DNA of 64,000 bases from Iris pallida (taxonomy: Eukaryota; Streptophyta; Magnoliopsida; Asparagales; Iridaceae). How positions within the stretch are numbered: the first letter of the stretch is position 1; every line of letters begins with the position of its first letter. The translations under genes were made by a program, and so were the position numbers. A model generated the notes under the pieces. It saw only the letters and a list, made by a program, of their open reading frames with translations. It searched no databases and was not told the origin of the DNA. Of the stretch, positions 1 through 11,647 are shown piece by piece. The stretch is taken from positions 36,382,497 to 36,446,496 of the forward strand of contig JANAVB010015600.1 of assembly GCA_029216955.1 (NCBI GenBank), read 5' to 3'.

Positions 1-1504
1 TCATGATGATAGTGTCGGTTTTGTGTCTGCGATTGATTTGGGAAGGGTATGTAGTGTTCGTTAGCAATTGGCATCTGTTGGCTGTGTATATGGTGTACTC
101 TGTTTTCAAACGGGTTTGAGAATCACTGTCATAGCCGTTGGATGGAGATTAGGGCTCCTTGCTCTGGGCCAGTTTTGAGTTGTCTTATTGTTTTAAGTAT
201 TAAGTTTTCATAGGGAGTGGTTTGGGTCGACTATCATTAAATGTTAAACTGTGAGTGGTCAAGAATAGTACTGATTTTTTTGACCATTAGCTTAGGTGTA
301 CTTGAAATTAGCCAATGAGTGGTAAGTTTGTGTAGTAATGGATTATAAGCAAAAGCCTTTGTAAGTAAAGGCTTAGTTGGTCTTGCTTGGGATTCAGTTG
401 GTAATAGAGATTTGAATAAATTGAATTTATTTAGAACCACAGGGGGTTATTAATTGTAATAAGTTTTTGAATAAAAACAATGTAGACAAGGGTTGAGCAG
501 TAAGGTTTGTAAAATTGGTTAAGTAGTATACAATAGGTTTCAGTAGGTTGTTATTAATAATATGGATAGTGTAGGAAGCATTAGTAGGTTTAAGGATTAA
601 TTAGAAATTCTCTAATTCTATGTTCCCTATTTAGGTGATCTAGAAGACTTGGACAAAATTCCGGAAAAGAGGCAAGTACATGTACTCAGTATTATCATCA
701 TTGCATGCATTGCACTCACATTGTCTCGTGTCATTATTTCACTTGTTCTTGATCGATTGCTTGCATTATTTCTCGTGTCGGATGGGGGACGTTCTAAGAC
801 ATGTGATTGACTAATATTGGACAAATACTGCCTGATAGCATACACCGTATGCCTGATGTCCATTTCATGCGTGACTGATTGCATTGTCGTCAGACATGTC
901 TGATTATTGCGTGACTGATAGCATTGTCGTCAGACATCCTGATTATTGATTGACTGATAGCATATTTTATATGCCTGATTACATATTAGTCCCCACATGT
1001 TGATAACGTCCAATTGCACATGTACACATAACTAGTGCATACTTTATATTCACATTGCTTCTCTGTCTTTCAGTTCTATTTGCTATACTGTTCGATCTTC
1101 CATGGTGAGTTTTATTGAGTTACATTGTGCTTTGCTTAATCATGACTGGACTGTTGATTACAGGTGAGATTGATCCCGACTGTCATGGCTAGCAGCGGAG
1201 CTCACTCCGGATATTGATATATAGATTCATGTATAGGAGACTGATTGAATGTATTTGAGTACATGTTGTATATATTGTTGTTAGATAGTTTTATCTTTTA
1301 CCGGCTTTGTAACCGGTCATTCATGTATAAGTTGTAATAATTGTATAGTGGATTGCTGTGATGGTTATTATAGATTCCGAGATTAGATGCTGTAATGAGA
1401 TTATTCTTGTAATTGATCACTAGACGGCTCACTACCGCTGTCAACGACAGTGTAGGCCGGGCATGCATCGGCCCGTACCCGATTATTCGGGAGCGGGACG
1501 TGAC
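1..1504 (+). mobile_element. 3' part of a Ty3-type LTR, plus orientation, cut by window edge
   Basis: The stretch ends at 1504 in GGGAGCGGGACGTGACA, preceded by a GC-rich segment (1430-1500). The same pattern closes the other long LTRs of this window. No LTR start (TGTA or TGTG with flanking ACAAA) is visible, so the LTR begins left of the window. Around 865-975 a unit containing gactgatagcattgtcgtcagacat repeats imperfectly about three times. No coding sequence is seen. Assignment rests on the shared LTR end, not on a protein. Confidence 0.6.
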
Positions 1505-1892
1505 AACAAAGGATCAAAATTAGGAATTGAATCCTAGGAAGGCCTAATTTACCAAGTGAATAGTCTACCCACCTTTGATCATACCATCGTATTAAAATAC
1601 AATAATATATCATTCTATGAAAATTTTTCAAGTTATCTAATAGGGTTTAGAATTTAATAAATTCTAGCAAAATCATATGGCCTATATAGCATTCTTAACT
1701 ACCCAACAATCAAATTAAATAAGGACTTTTCTATGGTATACCTAGTACTAGCCATTCTCCTAAAATCAAATCAATCCTAATTGTGAATGAGCACTTCCTA
1801 ATCGCAGGCTCGCAATAGTACGCCTATCTTTAGTACTACCACGAGTTCGCACAATTTTACGAAAATAGACCTGCATGGGCTACCAAAACACT
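1505..1892 (-). mobile_element. leader/internal remnant of a minus-strand Ty3-type element
   Basis: Next to the LTR at 1893-2782, the minus strand reads AGTGTTTTGGTAGCCCATGC. This matches the leader just downstream of the LTRs at 23951 and 55271. Further left (about 1562-1575) lies a polypurine-like ggtgggtagac on the minus strand. Only about 390 bp is visible and no ORF is recognisable. The plus-oriented LTR ending at 1504 appears to have landed in it. Confidence 0.5.
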
Positions 1893-2782
1893 TGTCACGA
1901 TCCGCACTCGCTTTTCGGGATACAAGTTCATAGCCAAATCCAGCCTACGTCGCAGCATCGGCGGTAGTATGCTGTCTAGGTCTTAATATCAATCTTAAAT
2001 GCAACAAAATTATATTTAACTACTCATTCACAATAGCTATTTTATTTTGCAAATTCAATAATACATCAAAAATGATATTTGGGAACAAATCTGTTAAACA
2101 ATAAAAGAAACTAACTAATCCAAACAATAAAAAATAAGGCTGAATTTATGACGAATTTTGGCATATTTGGGACGAAAAAGAGAGGAATTTTGGAAAAGAA
2201 AATATGGGAGATGATATTGGTTCAATAAGCATATATAATGGTAGCAAATACTTAATTATGATTAGATTGGAAGGATTTTAGTTTTGGGAGAAGAATAAGG
2301 ACTCCTTAAATAGATGGAGATTGACTCAATTTTCTAATTTGGAATGGTCAAGGATCTAATGAATAAATCTTTACATTAAATTCAAATCAAATCAATCTCA
2401 AACCTCTATGGATCAAATCTCAATACATAATTGATCATAATAAATAATATCAAATAAAATTTAAAGTATATTTGCATAAATTTAAATCTTATAGAAATAA
2501 TTTAGCAACTCTTTTTATTGGTCAAAGATAATAGTCATTAATTTCAAAATTAATTAATCAAATCTAACTCTAATGTTTGATTACAATAATAATTCAAAAT
2601 AATATTCAGTATTATCAAATAATATTTAAAACATATTTTATAAACTTAAATCTTAAAAATAATTTGGCAAATCTTTTGTCATTCAAAAATATTTATAGAA
2701 TTAAAAAAAAATATTTCTAACTCTGAAAATATTTAAAACTAAAAATAAATAAAAATTTAAAAATTCAGAAAGTGGGCTTACA
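1893..2782 (-). mobile_element. Ty3-type LTR, minus orientation (5' LTR)
   Basis: Begins TGTCACGATCCGCACTCG and ends GTGGGCTTACA on the plus strand, so on its own strand it runs TGTAAGCCCAC...CGGATCGTGACA. It is 890 bp, AT-rich, and has the leader of its element on the left. The 5 bp on the outer side (GAAGG, 2783-2787) would be half of a TSD whose partner is outside the window or hidden by the left LTR. Confidence 0.6.
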
Positions 2783-2990
2783 GAAGGACATGCTGACTTC
2801 AACAACCACGAGCTTTGACACGAAGGATTCGTCGACTTCAGACAACCACAAACTTTTGATATGAAGAGCTTGCCAACTTCAAATAACAAGTGTAAAGATT
2901 AACACAGAGAAACAAAATAGTTAGTCATGATGAAGCAAGAGACAAAACAGAGAAACAAAAGAGTGATGCAACATACACAAAATATAATAG
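2783..2990 (-). mobile_element. 3' LTR remnant of the SIRE-like copia element
   Basis: The run 2795-2905 (caaccacgagctttga..., cgtcgacttca..., caacaagtgtaaaga) is clearly related to 30170-30265. It consists of degenerate ~28-bp units of the type gacttcaaacaaccac. These are the two LTRs of one minus-strand copia element separated by later insertions. The edge toward the interior (about 2990-3005) is uncertain. Confidence 0.5.
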
Positions 2991-3389
2991 AAAAGTGAAC
3001 AACAATTGGCAAGACCTTAATAAATCTTTAGTTTATAAAGTGTTGATCAATCTTGGGTTAGCTGTAGGGGAAGGTTCCCATCTAACGATGGTCCAAAAAG
3101 ACTTAAATACCAGATCGTTTAAGGCTATTTACACTTCTTTAACAAAAGGACCATTTCGACGTTTACCGAAAAATAATCTTTGCTTTAATAAACAAAGATT
3201 AAAAGAAATTTAAGTAATGTCATACAGCTTCATAATTTCTACCTGTCTATGAATGTAGTAGCAAAATATGCTAAATTCTATAATTTTAGCCATAATCTAG
3301 GAAGAATCAATTGGCACATTGGTGTAATTGCTTGAAGATAACATTTGTAGCTTTACAATCACCAACATATTCCATGATTCTATGACTCA
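2991..3389 (-). other. Degraded copia interior, no clear coding frame
   Basis: Lies between the copia LTR remnant and the gag remnant. Most of pol (protease, integrase, reverse transcriptase) is missing from this element, so a large internal deletion is inferred. A 72-codon plus-strand ORF at 2995-3213 has no recognisable domain. Confidence 0.35.
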
Positions 3390-5076
3390 GCATAAGTAGC
3401 TCCACCTGAAATATTAAACGAAGACTTTGGTATCCAAAACTTGGATCCACAATTGTTAGTTCTGGGAACCCATTTGCACAGGTTCATATCAACTAGCTTT
3501 CTAATCTGACAATAATTAGAAATGTGTCATTTTATACCACAATAACGACAATAAATATAAACATTTCTGCTAGGTGTAGATGTGGTGTGATATGATGTGC
3601 GTGGATACTTGTAATAGAATGCATGATTATGTGAAGCTTTAGCTTTTTAATGCTTCCTTTGTAAAAGATCTTTCGTGTGTGACTTTGTGATGTGCCACGT
3701 ATCTCGTGTTATATTGAGTCACATGTTGTACTAGTTGTTTTTCCAATCTAATATCTAACTTTTTAGAGTTAGCATAGTTCTCATCATATTTAACAGTAAG
3801 AGCATCAATTCTAAGTGAAGCAATAGAATACTTCTTATTTTCTGATTCTAATTCCTCCTTAATTTTAACATTTTTACTAGTGCTTTTCTTAATGCATTCA
3901 AGTGTCTCATGCAAGCTAAATTTAAGTATGGAGATCTCAGCTAAAATATCAGGAGAAAAAGTGTCTCTAACATCATTCAATAAGTAAGTAAGCTTTTCAT
4001 TATCAAGATTGTATGATATATTATCTTTTCTAGCTTGTTTATAATTATTTATAGGCTTTTTGCAATCATAAAATAAATCATTGAAAGCGTCAGATAATTT
4101 ATGATAAGAGAATTCATTTTCTTCAAAAAGAGGATTATTTTGTACCTCGTTGGATAATGCCATTAAGCATATATTTGCAGCTTGATGATAGCTTTCTTCT
4201 TCTTCGGAGTCGCTTGCTTCCCTTTCACAGCATATACTTGTGTTAGCATACTTGTGAGATGACAATCTATTTTTATTTGATTGTTTGTAGTGATTCCCCT
4301 TTTTCTTCGTTGTTAGGCACTTCTTTTTTCGTATGACCTGGTCTTCTGCAGTTGTAGCAAATTGGTTCATTTTCAATATCTTTCTTCTTGCGTTTTGATT
4401 TCTCATACTTTAGAAATCGTTTGAAGTTCCTGGAAATTTATGACATTTCATCATTATCTATTTCATCATCTTCATATGTATTGTCTGAAGCTCTTTTGTG
4501 ATGCGCCTTAAGTGCGATGGCCTTCTCTTTGTGAGTTGACTCTTCAAATTCTTCGAGGTCTAGATTTTGAGTCATCAACTTACCCATTAGTGTCTCAAGG
4601 GTCATAATGGTGAGCTTATTTCTTTCAATGATTATTGTCTCCTTGTTGTTCCAGTTCTTGGTGAGCCCCATGAGCACCTTGCGTATCATTTCGTGATTGT
4701 TGTAATCCTTATCAAGAAAAGAAAGATGATCAACAATATCAAGAAAACGAGTAAACATTTGTGTGATGGTCTCATTAGGCTTCATTTTGAGTGCCTCATA
4801 CTCTTGTGTCAGCCTATTGATCTTGGATTTCTTTACTTGTGAAGTAATTTCATGAGTTACCTCAAGAAATTTTCAAATCTCGTGTGAAGTGTTACAAGTA
4901 GAAACTCTATTAAACTCAGTTTTGTTTACAGCACAAAATGATGCATTAATAGCTCTAACAACAAGATAGACTTGTTTCTTTTCAAGCTCAGTGTGCCTGT
5001 CATGCGGTTTATCAACAAGAGCACCATCAACAATAATCTTATCAGGCTTTTTATAACCATCAATAACTATGTCCCA
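3390..5076 (-). pseudogene. Copia-type gag (SIRE-like) pseudogene, main part
   Basis: Minus-strand reading gives, in order: WDIVIDGYKKPDK (from 5076), a UBN2-type copia gag stretch (4785-4438, with MFTRFLDIVDHLSFL and KNWNNKETIIIERN), a zinc-knuckle region near 4340-4360 whose CYNCRRPGH half and final Cys lie in different frames, a lysine- and glutamate-rich coiled-coil region (4250-3640), and a second knuckle-like segment (about 3560-3490). The coiled coil after the knuckle is typical of SIRE/Maximus copia elements. Stops and frameshifts interrupt it between 4873 and 4785 and at 4438-4406. The N-terminal part is at 17635-17770, separated by the CACTA insertion. It is not expected to make a functional capsid protein. 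Confidence 0.75.
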
Positions 5077-5099
5077 CACTACAAAAATTTGTCAGATTA

Positions 5100-5440
5100 G
5101 TGACGTTCCAAAACGTCGCTAAATTCGGCCAAAACGTCGCTAAACTAAATTAGCGACGTTTTCAGCGACGTTTAATAAACGACGGAAAAAGCGTGTCGCT
5201 AATCGAGAAAACGTCGCAAAACGTCGCGATGGCGACGTTAGTTAGCGACGTTTATAATGTCGCTAATTAGCGACGTTTTCAAGTGGTCGCCGATTAGCGA
5301 CACATTAGCGACGTTCTTGCGACGATGTGGTGGCATTAGATTGTTTGCCACGTCAACAATTTAGCGATATTTTTAGCGACCTTTATATTCGTCGCTAACT
5401 GTTAGCGACGAATATAAACGTCGCTAAAAACGTCGGTAAA
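5100..5440. repeat. CACTA left subterminal repeat zone (AGCGACG/CGTCGCTAA)
   Basis: Direct and inverted copies of the 7-9 bp motif recur every 10-30 bp (for example at 5110, 5129, 5150, 5240, 5295, 5400). Subterminal motif arrays of this kind bind TnpA-like proteins in CACTA elements. The spacing is irregular. Confidence 0.8.
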
Positions 5441-5741
5441 TTGAAAAAAAAATTAAAAAAAAGAATCAAGAATACAAATGTACAATCCAAAATACAGAAT
5501 CTAATCCCTGGGTTCGTCGACCCCTTCGGTGGAACACTCAACACCGGCCTGCACAATGCAATCCAGAATAGACCAAAAATAATTGGTCGTCTCCTCAAGC
5601 CTCTCGAAACATCACAATATGCATCACACATCACACAAACAAATATACATCATAATATGCATCACACAGTAAGCTATACCAATATACTTCACACACAAGA
5701 AAACAAATATCCATCACAATATCCAAAAGGAGATATATCCA

Positions 5742-6086
5742 TCAAAACAAATATCCATCACAATATCCAGATAAGATATATCTATCAAAACAAATCCAGT
5801 CAATATATGTATATAGTCGTCTATGCTGGGAAAGATAGAACTCCCTCAGCCAGCGCACATAAGTAGGATCCGCGGCAGCCAGATCAATATCTAGAGGAGA
5901 TGGATGACTGAAACTCCCGGTGGAACTGTCCTGTGGTGCCACCTCCTCCTTTACAGCTCCCTTAACTTTAGGAATTACTTCTGGAGCAGCTCTCTCGGTG
6001 GAACTGCCCTCTGGAGCTGGAGCCACCTCCTCTTTCACAGCCATCTGTGCCTCCCTCAAGCGAGATCCTCGGGTCTTAGGTGCCAT
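5742..6086 (-). CDS. Small CACTA-internal ORF, copy 1 (MAPxTRG family), function unknown
   Basis: Starting at the ATG at 6086, the product begins MAPKTRGSRLREAQ, has repeated KEEVAP blocks, and contains DPTYVRWLRE before an unrelated tail that runs to the stop at 5742. Residues 1 to about 88 are paralogous to the ORF at 8173-8445. The ATG follows an acceptor-like ctcacag, so this may be an internal exon; a longer ORF opens at 6203. I do not recognise the family. It has no transposase signature. It could be a tnpA-like accessory exon or a captured host fragment. The duplication along with its downstream repeat argues that it is part of the element. Confidence 0.4.
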   Translation of the reverse strand: MAPKTRGSRLREAQMAVKEEVAPAPEGSSTERAAPEVIPKVKGAVKEEVAPQDSSTGSFSHPSPLDIDLAAADPTYVRWLREFYLSQHRRLYTYIDWICFDRYILSGYCDGYLF

Positions 6087-6894
6087 CTGTGAGAACGAGT
6101 GCCATCTCGTTTGAGTACATTTTTGAAAGCAGATAAAATATAAAAAATTCAATTTTTTGCCAAGTGTGAGAACGGATGGCTCAGAACACAACCCAAAATT
6201 CATTCTAGCATATATTAGTGTGAATCATCTAGGTTCTGTACATATGGTGTAGTATATGTTCTTATCGTATCAAATATCTGAAGAATGTAACAGAATCAAG
6301 ATGAACTCATATAATGTAATACTAAGACATCATCTACTACTATATAAGATATAGTGATAGGTTGTCATATCATCATTGCCGAGGGATGAGGGTCGAAGGA
6401 CAGTCAACTTTATCTACGGCTACATAGTTTCTGCCTCGCCAGTCGAATGGCTGCAGGGACTATGTCCTGATCACCATGTCTTACCGTAGATTAATGCAAA
6501 TAGAACTGGAGCTGGAGCCAAAATACAGAATCCAAAATACAAAATACAGAATCCAATCCCTGGGTTCGCCGAAAATACAAAAACAAAGATTGACACAATA
6601 CTAATTCATATGTGTTTTAAGTGTGAGAACGAATGGCTCAGAACACAACCCAAAATTCATTCTAGCATACATTAGTGTGAATCATCTATGTTCTGTACAT
6701 ATAGTGTAGTATATGTTCTTATCGAATCTAGTATCTAGTATATGAAGAATGTAACAGAATCAAGATGAACTCACATAATGTAATACTAAAACATCATCTA
6801 CTACTATATAAGATATAGTGATAGGTTGTCGTATCATCATTGTCGAGGGACGAGGGTCGGAGGACAGTTAACTTCATCTACGGCTATATAGTTA

Positions 6895-7078
6895 CATGAG
6901 CTAGTCGTCGCGAAACATCGCTATGACGTCGCTAATAGCGACTAATTTAGCGACGTTAGTATGAACGTCGCTAAATTCTAATTATATTCCTCCCACCAAT
7001 TCATTTTCCCCCATTTTACTCTCTCACTCTCTTTCCTCCCCCCCTCCGGCGCTCTCACTCTCTCTGGCGCTCTCACAG
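6895..7078. repeat. Inverted internal copy of the CACTA right subterminal zone
   Basis: This segment (catgagctagtcgtcgcg... to ...ggcgctctcac) is the reverse complement, with substitutions, of about 17289-17478 near the right end. It includes the AGCGACG motifs and the adjoining CT-rich leader. It indicates internal rearrangement or nested insertion of a sister element. Confidence 0.7.
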
Positions 7079-7326
7079 TACTAATTCATATCTGTTTTAA
7101 GTGTGAGAACGGATGACTCAGAACACAACCCAAAATTTATTCTAGCATGCATTAGTGTGGATCATTAATTATGTTCTGTACATATGGTGTAGTATATGTT
7201 CTTATCGAATCTAGTATCTGAAGGATATAACATAATCAAGATGAACCCACATAATGTAATACTAAGACATCATCTACTATAATAACAGAATCAAGATAGG
7301 TTATCGTATCATCATTGCCAAGGAAG

Positions 7327-7690
7327 GGAGGTAAATTGGAGGAAGTTACTGCAGAAAATGAAGACCGACATGAACTGACGCACGAAAATGAGGAGCTCTA
7401 AGATGGAACAAGAAAAGTTGTGCTTTGGAAAGAGAACTCTTGTAAACTCTTTGTTCACAAAGCAAGCTATAATTAAAGAATACATAACAAGTATCGAGCT
7501 CGTAACTCAAGTATAGAGCTTACAAGAGTTATAAACTTGATACTTGTTCTGTATTCATTATATCTTACTTTGTGAACAAAGAGCTTACAAGAGTAGAACA
7601 TCCAAAACACAACTTTACTTGTTACAGCTTTGATTTCCTCCTTTTCGTGCGTCAGTTCATGTCAGTCTGCACTTTCTGCAGTAATGACCA
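7327..7690. repeat. Fold-back inverted repeat, arms ~170 bp
   Basis: The left arm (7327-7500: ttactgcagaaaatgaagac, then gaactgacgcacgaaaa) and the right arm (7515-7690: cttttcgtgcgtcagttc, ending tttctgcagtaa) are imperfect reverse complements with a short centre near 7505. Transcribed, it would make a long hairpin. No ORF. No clear TSD was found, so it may be a MITE inside the CACTA or a rearrangement product. Confidence 0.7.
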
Positions 7691-8172
7691 CAAGTTTTAT
7701 GTTCTTCAACGATATATTTCACATGCTTAATTGCCAAGTATGGAGACGAATGGCTCAGAACATAACCCAAAATTTATTCTAGCATACATTAGTGTGAATC
7801 ATCTATGTTCTATACATATGGTGTAGTATATGTTCTTATCGTATCTAGTATCTGAAGAATGTAACAGAATCAAGATGAACTCACATAATGTAATACTAAG
7901 ACATCATCTACTACTATATAAGATATAGTGATAGGTTGTCATATCATCATTGCCGAGGGATGAGGGTCGGAGGACAGTCAACTTTATCTACGGCTACATA
8001 GTTTCTGCCTCATCAGTCGAATGGCTGCAGGGACTATGTCCTGATCACCATGTCGTAGTCCAATACAATCCAGAGATTGACACAGTACTAATTCATATAT
8101 GTAGTATAATACAAATAGTCTAATACAAAAATAACCCAATACAAATAGTCCAATACAAATAAGTACTAATAG

Positions 8173-8445
8173 CTAATGAGAACCACGCAGCTCACGCAAA
8201 CGCTCAATGATACGATCACGCAACCACCTCGAATAAGTGGGATCGACGACGGCAGGAGAGATGTAGTCCATTGCAAGTGCTGGATGAATAGAACTCTCGG
8301 TCTTACTAGCTACCGGTGCTGGATGAATAGAACTCCCGGTCTCACTAGCTATTGGTGCCACTTCCTCCTTAATAGTAGGAGGAGCCACCTCAGCATTCAC
8401 TGTTTCCCTCAAACGACGTGCCGCTCCTCGGGTCATGGGTGCCAT
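8173..8445 (-). CDS. Small CACTA-internal ORF, copy 2 (MAPxTRG family), function unknown
   Basis: 90 codons: MAPMTRGAARRLRE at the start, KEEVAP in the middle, two copies of an SSIHPA block, then VDPTYSRWLRDRI near the C terminus. It aligns with the ORF at 5742-6086 over nearly its whole length, but ends in its own stop after LRELRGSH. The ATG lies directly behind an acceptor-like tcttgccag. The small charged product has no membrane segment or known domain. The shared core between the two copies (MAPxTRG...DPTYxRWLR) suggests past coding constraint. Whether either is still translated cannot be judged. Confidence 0.4.
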   Translation of the reverse strand: MAPMTRGAARRLRETVNAEVAPPTIKEEVAPIASETGSSIHPAPVASKTESSIHPALAMDYISPAVVDPTYSRWLRDRIIERLRELRGSH

Positions 8446-10279
8446 CTGGCAAGATCGATATTCACAAATAATATAATTGTAACATAAGCAAGCTAACTAA
8501 AGAAACCATCATCTCGTTTGAGTACATTTTCGAAAGCAGATAAAATATAGAAAATTTGATTTTTTGCCAAGTGTGAGAACGGATGGCTCAGAACACAACC
8601 CAAAATTCATTCTAGCATACATTAGTATAAATCATCTATGTTCTGTACATATGGTGTAGTATATGTTCTTATCGTATATAGTATCTGAAGAATGTAACAG
8701 AATCAAGATGAACTCACATAATGTAATACTAAGACATCATCTACTACTATATAAGATATAGTGATAGGTTGTCATATCATCATTGCCGAGGGATGAGGGT
8801 CGGAGGATAGTCAACTTTATCTACGGCTACATAGTTTCTACCTCGTCAGTCGAATGGCTGCAGGGACTATGTCCTGATCACCATATTGTACCATAGTTTC
8901 TGCCTCGTCAGTCGAATGGCTGCAGGGACTATATGTCCCGATCACCATGTTACCAATTAACCAACCAACAAAACTACTTATTACAAATATCGGCACTATC
9001 AGTGCATTCGAATCGGAGGATCACATTTTTCGGTGTTGGAAAACAAATAATTATTACTAAATTATCAGATTTTTTGGCACTATTTGTCACGACCCGCACC
9101 CTAGGTAGGGGCACAAGTGCGTGACCACGCCCAGCCTACACCGTAAAAACGGCGTAGAATGCTGTAGGTCTACTAGCCAACAAACAGTATATAATAACCT
9201 GTCATCTCCGTACGGAGGAATATAGTATAAAATACTGATAAACTCAATCATAATCTAGAAGGAAGAATCATGGCACGAAAACTAGATAGATAAAAACCAC
9301 AAGTGCAATATCCAGCTCAACAACGAGAGAAAGAGAGAGTCAAAAAGTAATATAGTTATACAATCCCGAATATAATATAATAACATAAGTAGCAAGCTGG
9401 AGACAAGGTCCAGTCCAAAATGTCTATTCTAACTAAACTAAGCTAGAGGCTCGTCGGACGGAGCTAAGCCATGCTGAACCAAGGTCTCCAAGTCTAAGCC
9501 CACTACGTCAACCGGACCGTAGTAGGTACATCAATCCTCCTCACCGTCATCTGTAATATTTTGTCAACATATCTAGTCAGAATGGAACGAGCACAAATCT
9601 CAAATAACAGTTCTAGTTAGACGATATTGAAAATGTAGCAGTAAATAGAGAGAATATACAAGATAAAATAAGGTGTATATGAATCATGGTAAGGTATATC
9701 AAGACTGTAACTGAAAGTAAGAACAAAAAAATAGTACGTATCATATACGAAAATCGGGAACTATATCTATGTGAGTTTAGCACTAGTTTCAACATGTGAT
9801 CGGCTTAGAACTTGATACAATGTTTGGCCTGGATAATCATACGTGAGTGTATGATTAACACTATACAATGATGATACAATATAATACGGTGGGGTATTGA
9901 TCACATATCTACGCTAACACCTCCATCCCTGACTAATATAGTGGATCCAGTCATGACACGTGATTCTCTAAGAAGGTAGCTAGCCTTCGCAGGAATTTTG
10001 TCTATACAATACACAAGAAACTAGGAAGACTTGCACAAGGCATACCATATATAAGAGAAATAACATCTTATGACGGGATCCAGACAAATACCAATCCGTG
10101 TGAACAAAGTGTCAAGAGAACAAGGATATCTACACTAAATACTAGAAACAAAGACGATATCATAAATAAAAATATTATCAGAGAATGTACTCACCTGTGA
10201 TGTAATGGATAAGTCGACTGAGTCCAAGAACAGTGCCTCGAGGACCTATAGATGGAATACTGTATCAATATAATGGTTT

Positions 10280-10685
10280 GGAAGTAAAATTAAGTCATAC
10301 TGAGTCAAACTAGGTCAAGACACGTCAAACTAAGTCAATCTAGGTCAAACAAGGTCAAACTAGATTGTACAGGGTCAATCTAAGTCATATTAGGCCTAAC
10401 AAAGTCAAACTAGGTCAATGCAAGTCAAACAGAATTAAACTAGGTCGATTTAAGTCAAAGGTTGACTTACAGTTGACTTTTGGTCAACTGGTCAACTCTG
10501 GTCAACCCTAAGTCAACTCTAGGTCAACTTTAGGTCAAACTTGACTAATGTTGACTAACAGTTAACTTTGGGTCAACTGGTCAAGTTTGGTCAAGTTCTA
10601 GTAAATTTTAGGCTACGGTTGACTTTCGGTTGACTTTTGGTCAAAATAGTCAACTGTGGTCAACCAAGGTCAAAACTAGTCCAAG
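10280..10685. repeat. TTGAC/GTCAA-rich array in LTR
   Basis: By eye about 30 copies of GTCAA or TTGAC occur in 400 bp, many in the frame aggtcaaacta. On the LTR's own strand most read TTGACC/TTGACT, the core of the WRKY-bound W-box. A shorter version occurs at 18980-19130 and TTGACTT runs occur at 54510-54560. Regulatory meaning is inference. Confidence 0.6.
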
Positions 10686-11539
10686 TCCACTATTCCTAAC
10701 CATTACCAACCATAATAACCTAATTTTAGCTGTATCTTAAGGTATTAAACCTATATGTTATGAAATGGGTATTATCCCTACTTATCCCGTTTATCCTTTC
10801 TACCATAATACTAAGGCCAAGTAGCTTTTCCTTAGGAGTTCCACTCCCGGCTTCCTAGGGTAGTAGGATACTAATCTACACTAACATTACCTACCAAGTT
10901 TTCTAGGTAGAGTGGACATCCAGTCCATCTTACGGTCCATGTTGTTGATTTACCCATTATCTTGAGTATCGCAAGATACTCAATGATATCGTGTGATACC
11001 ATCCTCCTAATCCCACACGAAATCCCGATTTTAACTTAGGAATCTACCCACAAAATCTAATTCACATATCTAAATCCCATCTCAAATTTGGACGCGTTCT
11101 GACACTCGGAACTCAAAATCACCCTTCCACTCACCCTTCACTATCTCCTACTTCTCTCTTTAGCTAAATTCTAACCCTCTAATTCTAACTCTCTAATCTC
11201 ATTCTACAAACCCACTCATAGGCTATTTTAGGGGGGGTATATATGGTTATATATAGGAGTATACATATGGGTATATATTGGTATATATTGGTGTATATAT
11301 AGAGGGAAAAATGGGGGTTTAAGGGGGGGTTTGGGCTGCTATTGCTGCCACTTTGCTGCTGCTACTGTTGCCATTTGCTGCTGCTATCGCTGCTGCTATT
11401 GCTACTGTTTGGGGGGGGGGGGGGGACAACAGCCCCTAATCCCCCCTGCTGCTGCTATGGCTCTTCACTCTCTCCCTCTCTAATTCCCTTAACTCTCTCT
11501 CTAAATCCTTCATCTATCTCACTATCTCTCTCTCTCTCT

Positions 11540-11567
11540 ATATATATATATCTATGTATATCCCTCT

Positions 11568-11625
<58 letters not shown>
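11540..11625. repeat. (TA)n microsatellite
   Basis: CT-rich sequence passes into an uninterrupted TA run (about 11571-11624) and then CACA repeats. The younger LTR at 11648 inserted at the edge of this tract; the matching CA/TA sequence resumes at 14597. Confidence 0.9.
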
Positions 11626-11627
<2 letters not shown>

Positions 11628-11647
11628 ACTCACACACACACTCATAT

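Larger units (their letters stand above)
6148..8935. repeat. Five dispersed copies of a ~300-bp CACTA-internal repeat
   Basis: Copies begin near 6160, 6620, 7100, 7735 and 8570. Each opens gtgtgagaacggatggctca or close to it, passes through catatggtgtagtatatg, and most end with tcgaatggctgcagggacta. Copies 1 and 5 are each followed on the minus strand by a MAPxTRG ORF, so ORF and repeat were duplicated as one unit. A sixth partial copy of the end is at 8895-8945. Confidence 0.8.

Noticed and set aside
2995..3213. 72-codon plus-strand ORF as a gene
   Set aside because: It lies antisense to a degraded copia interior and has no recognisable domain or promoter.
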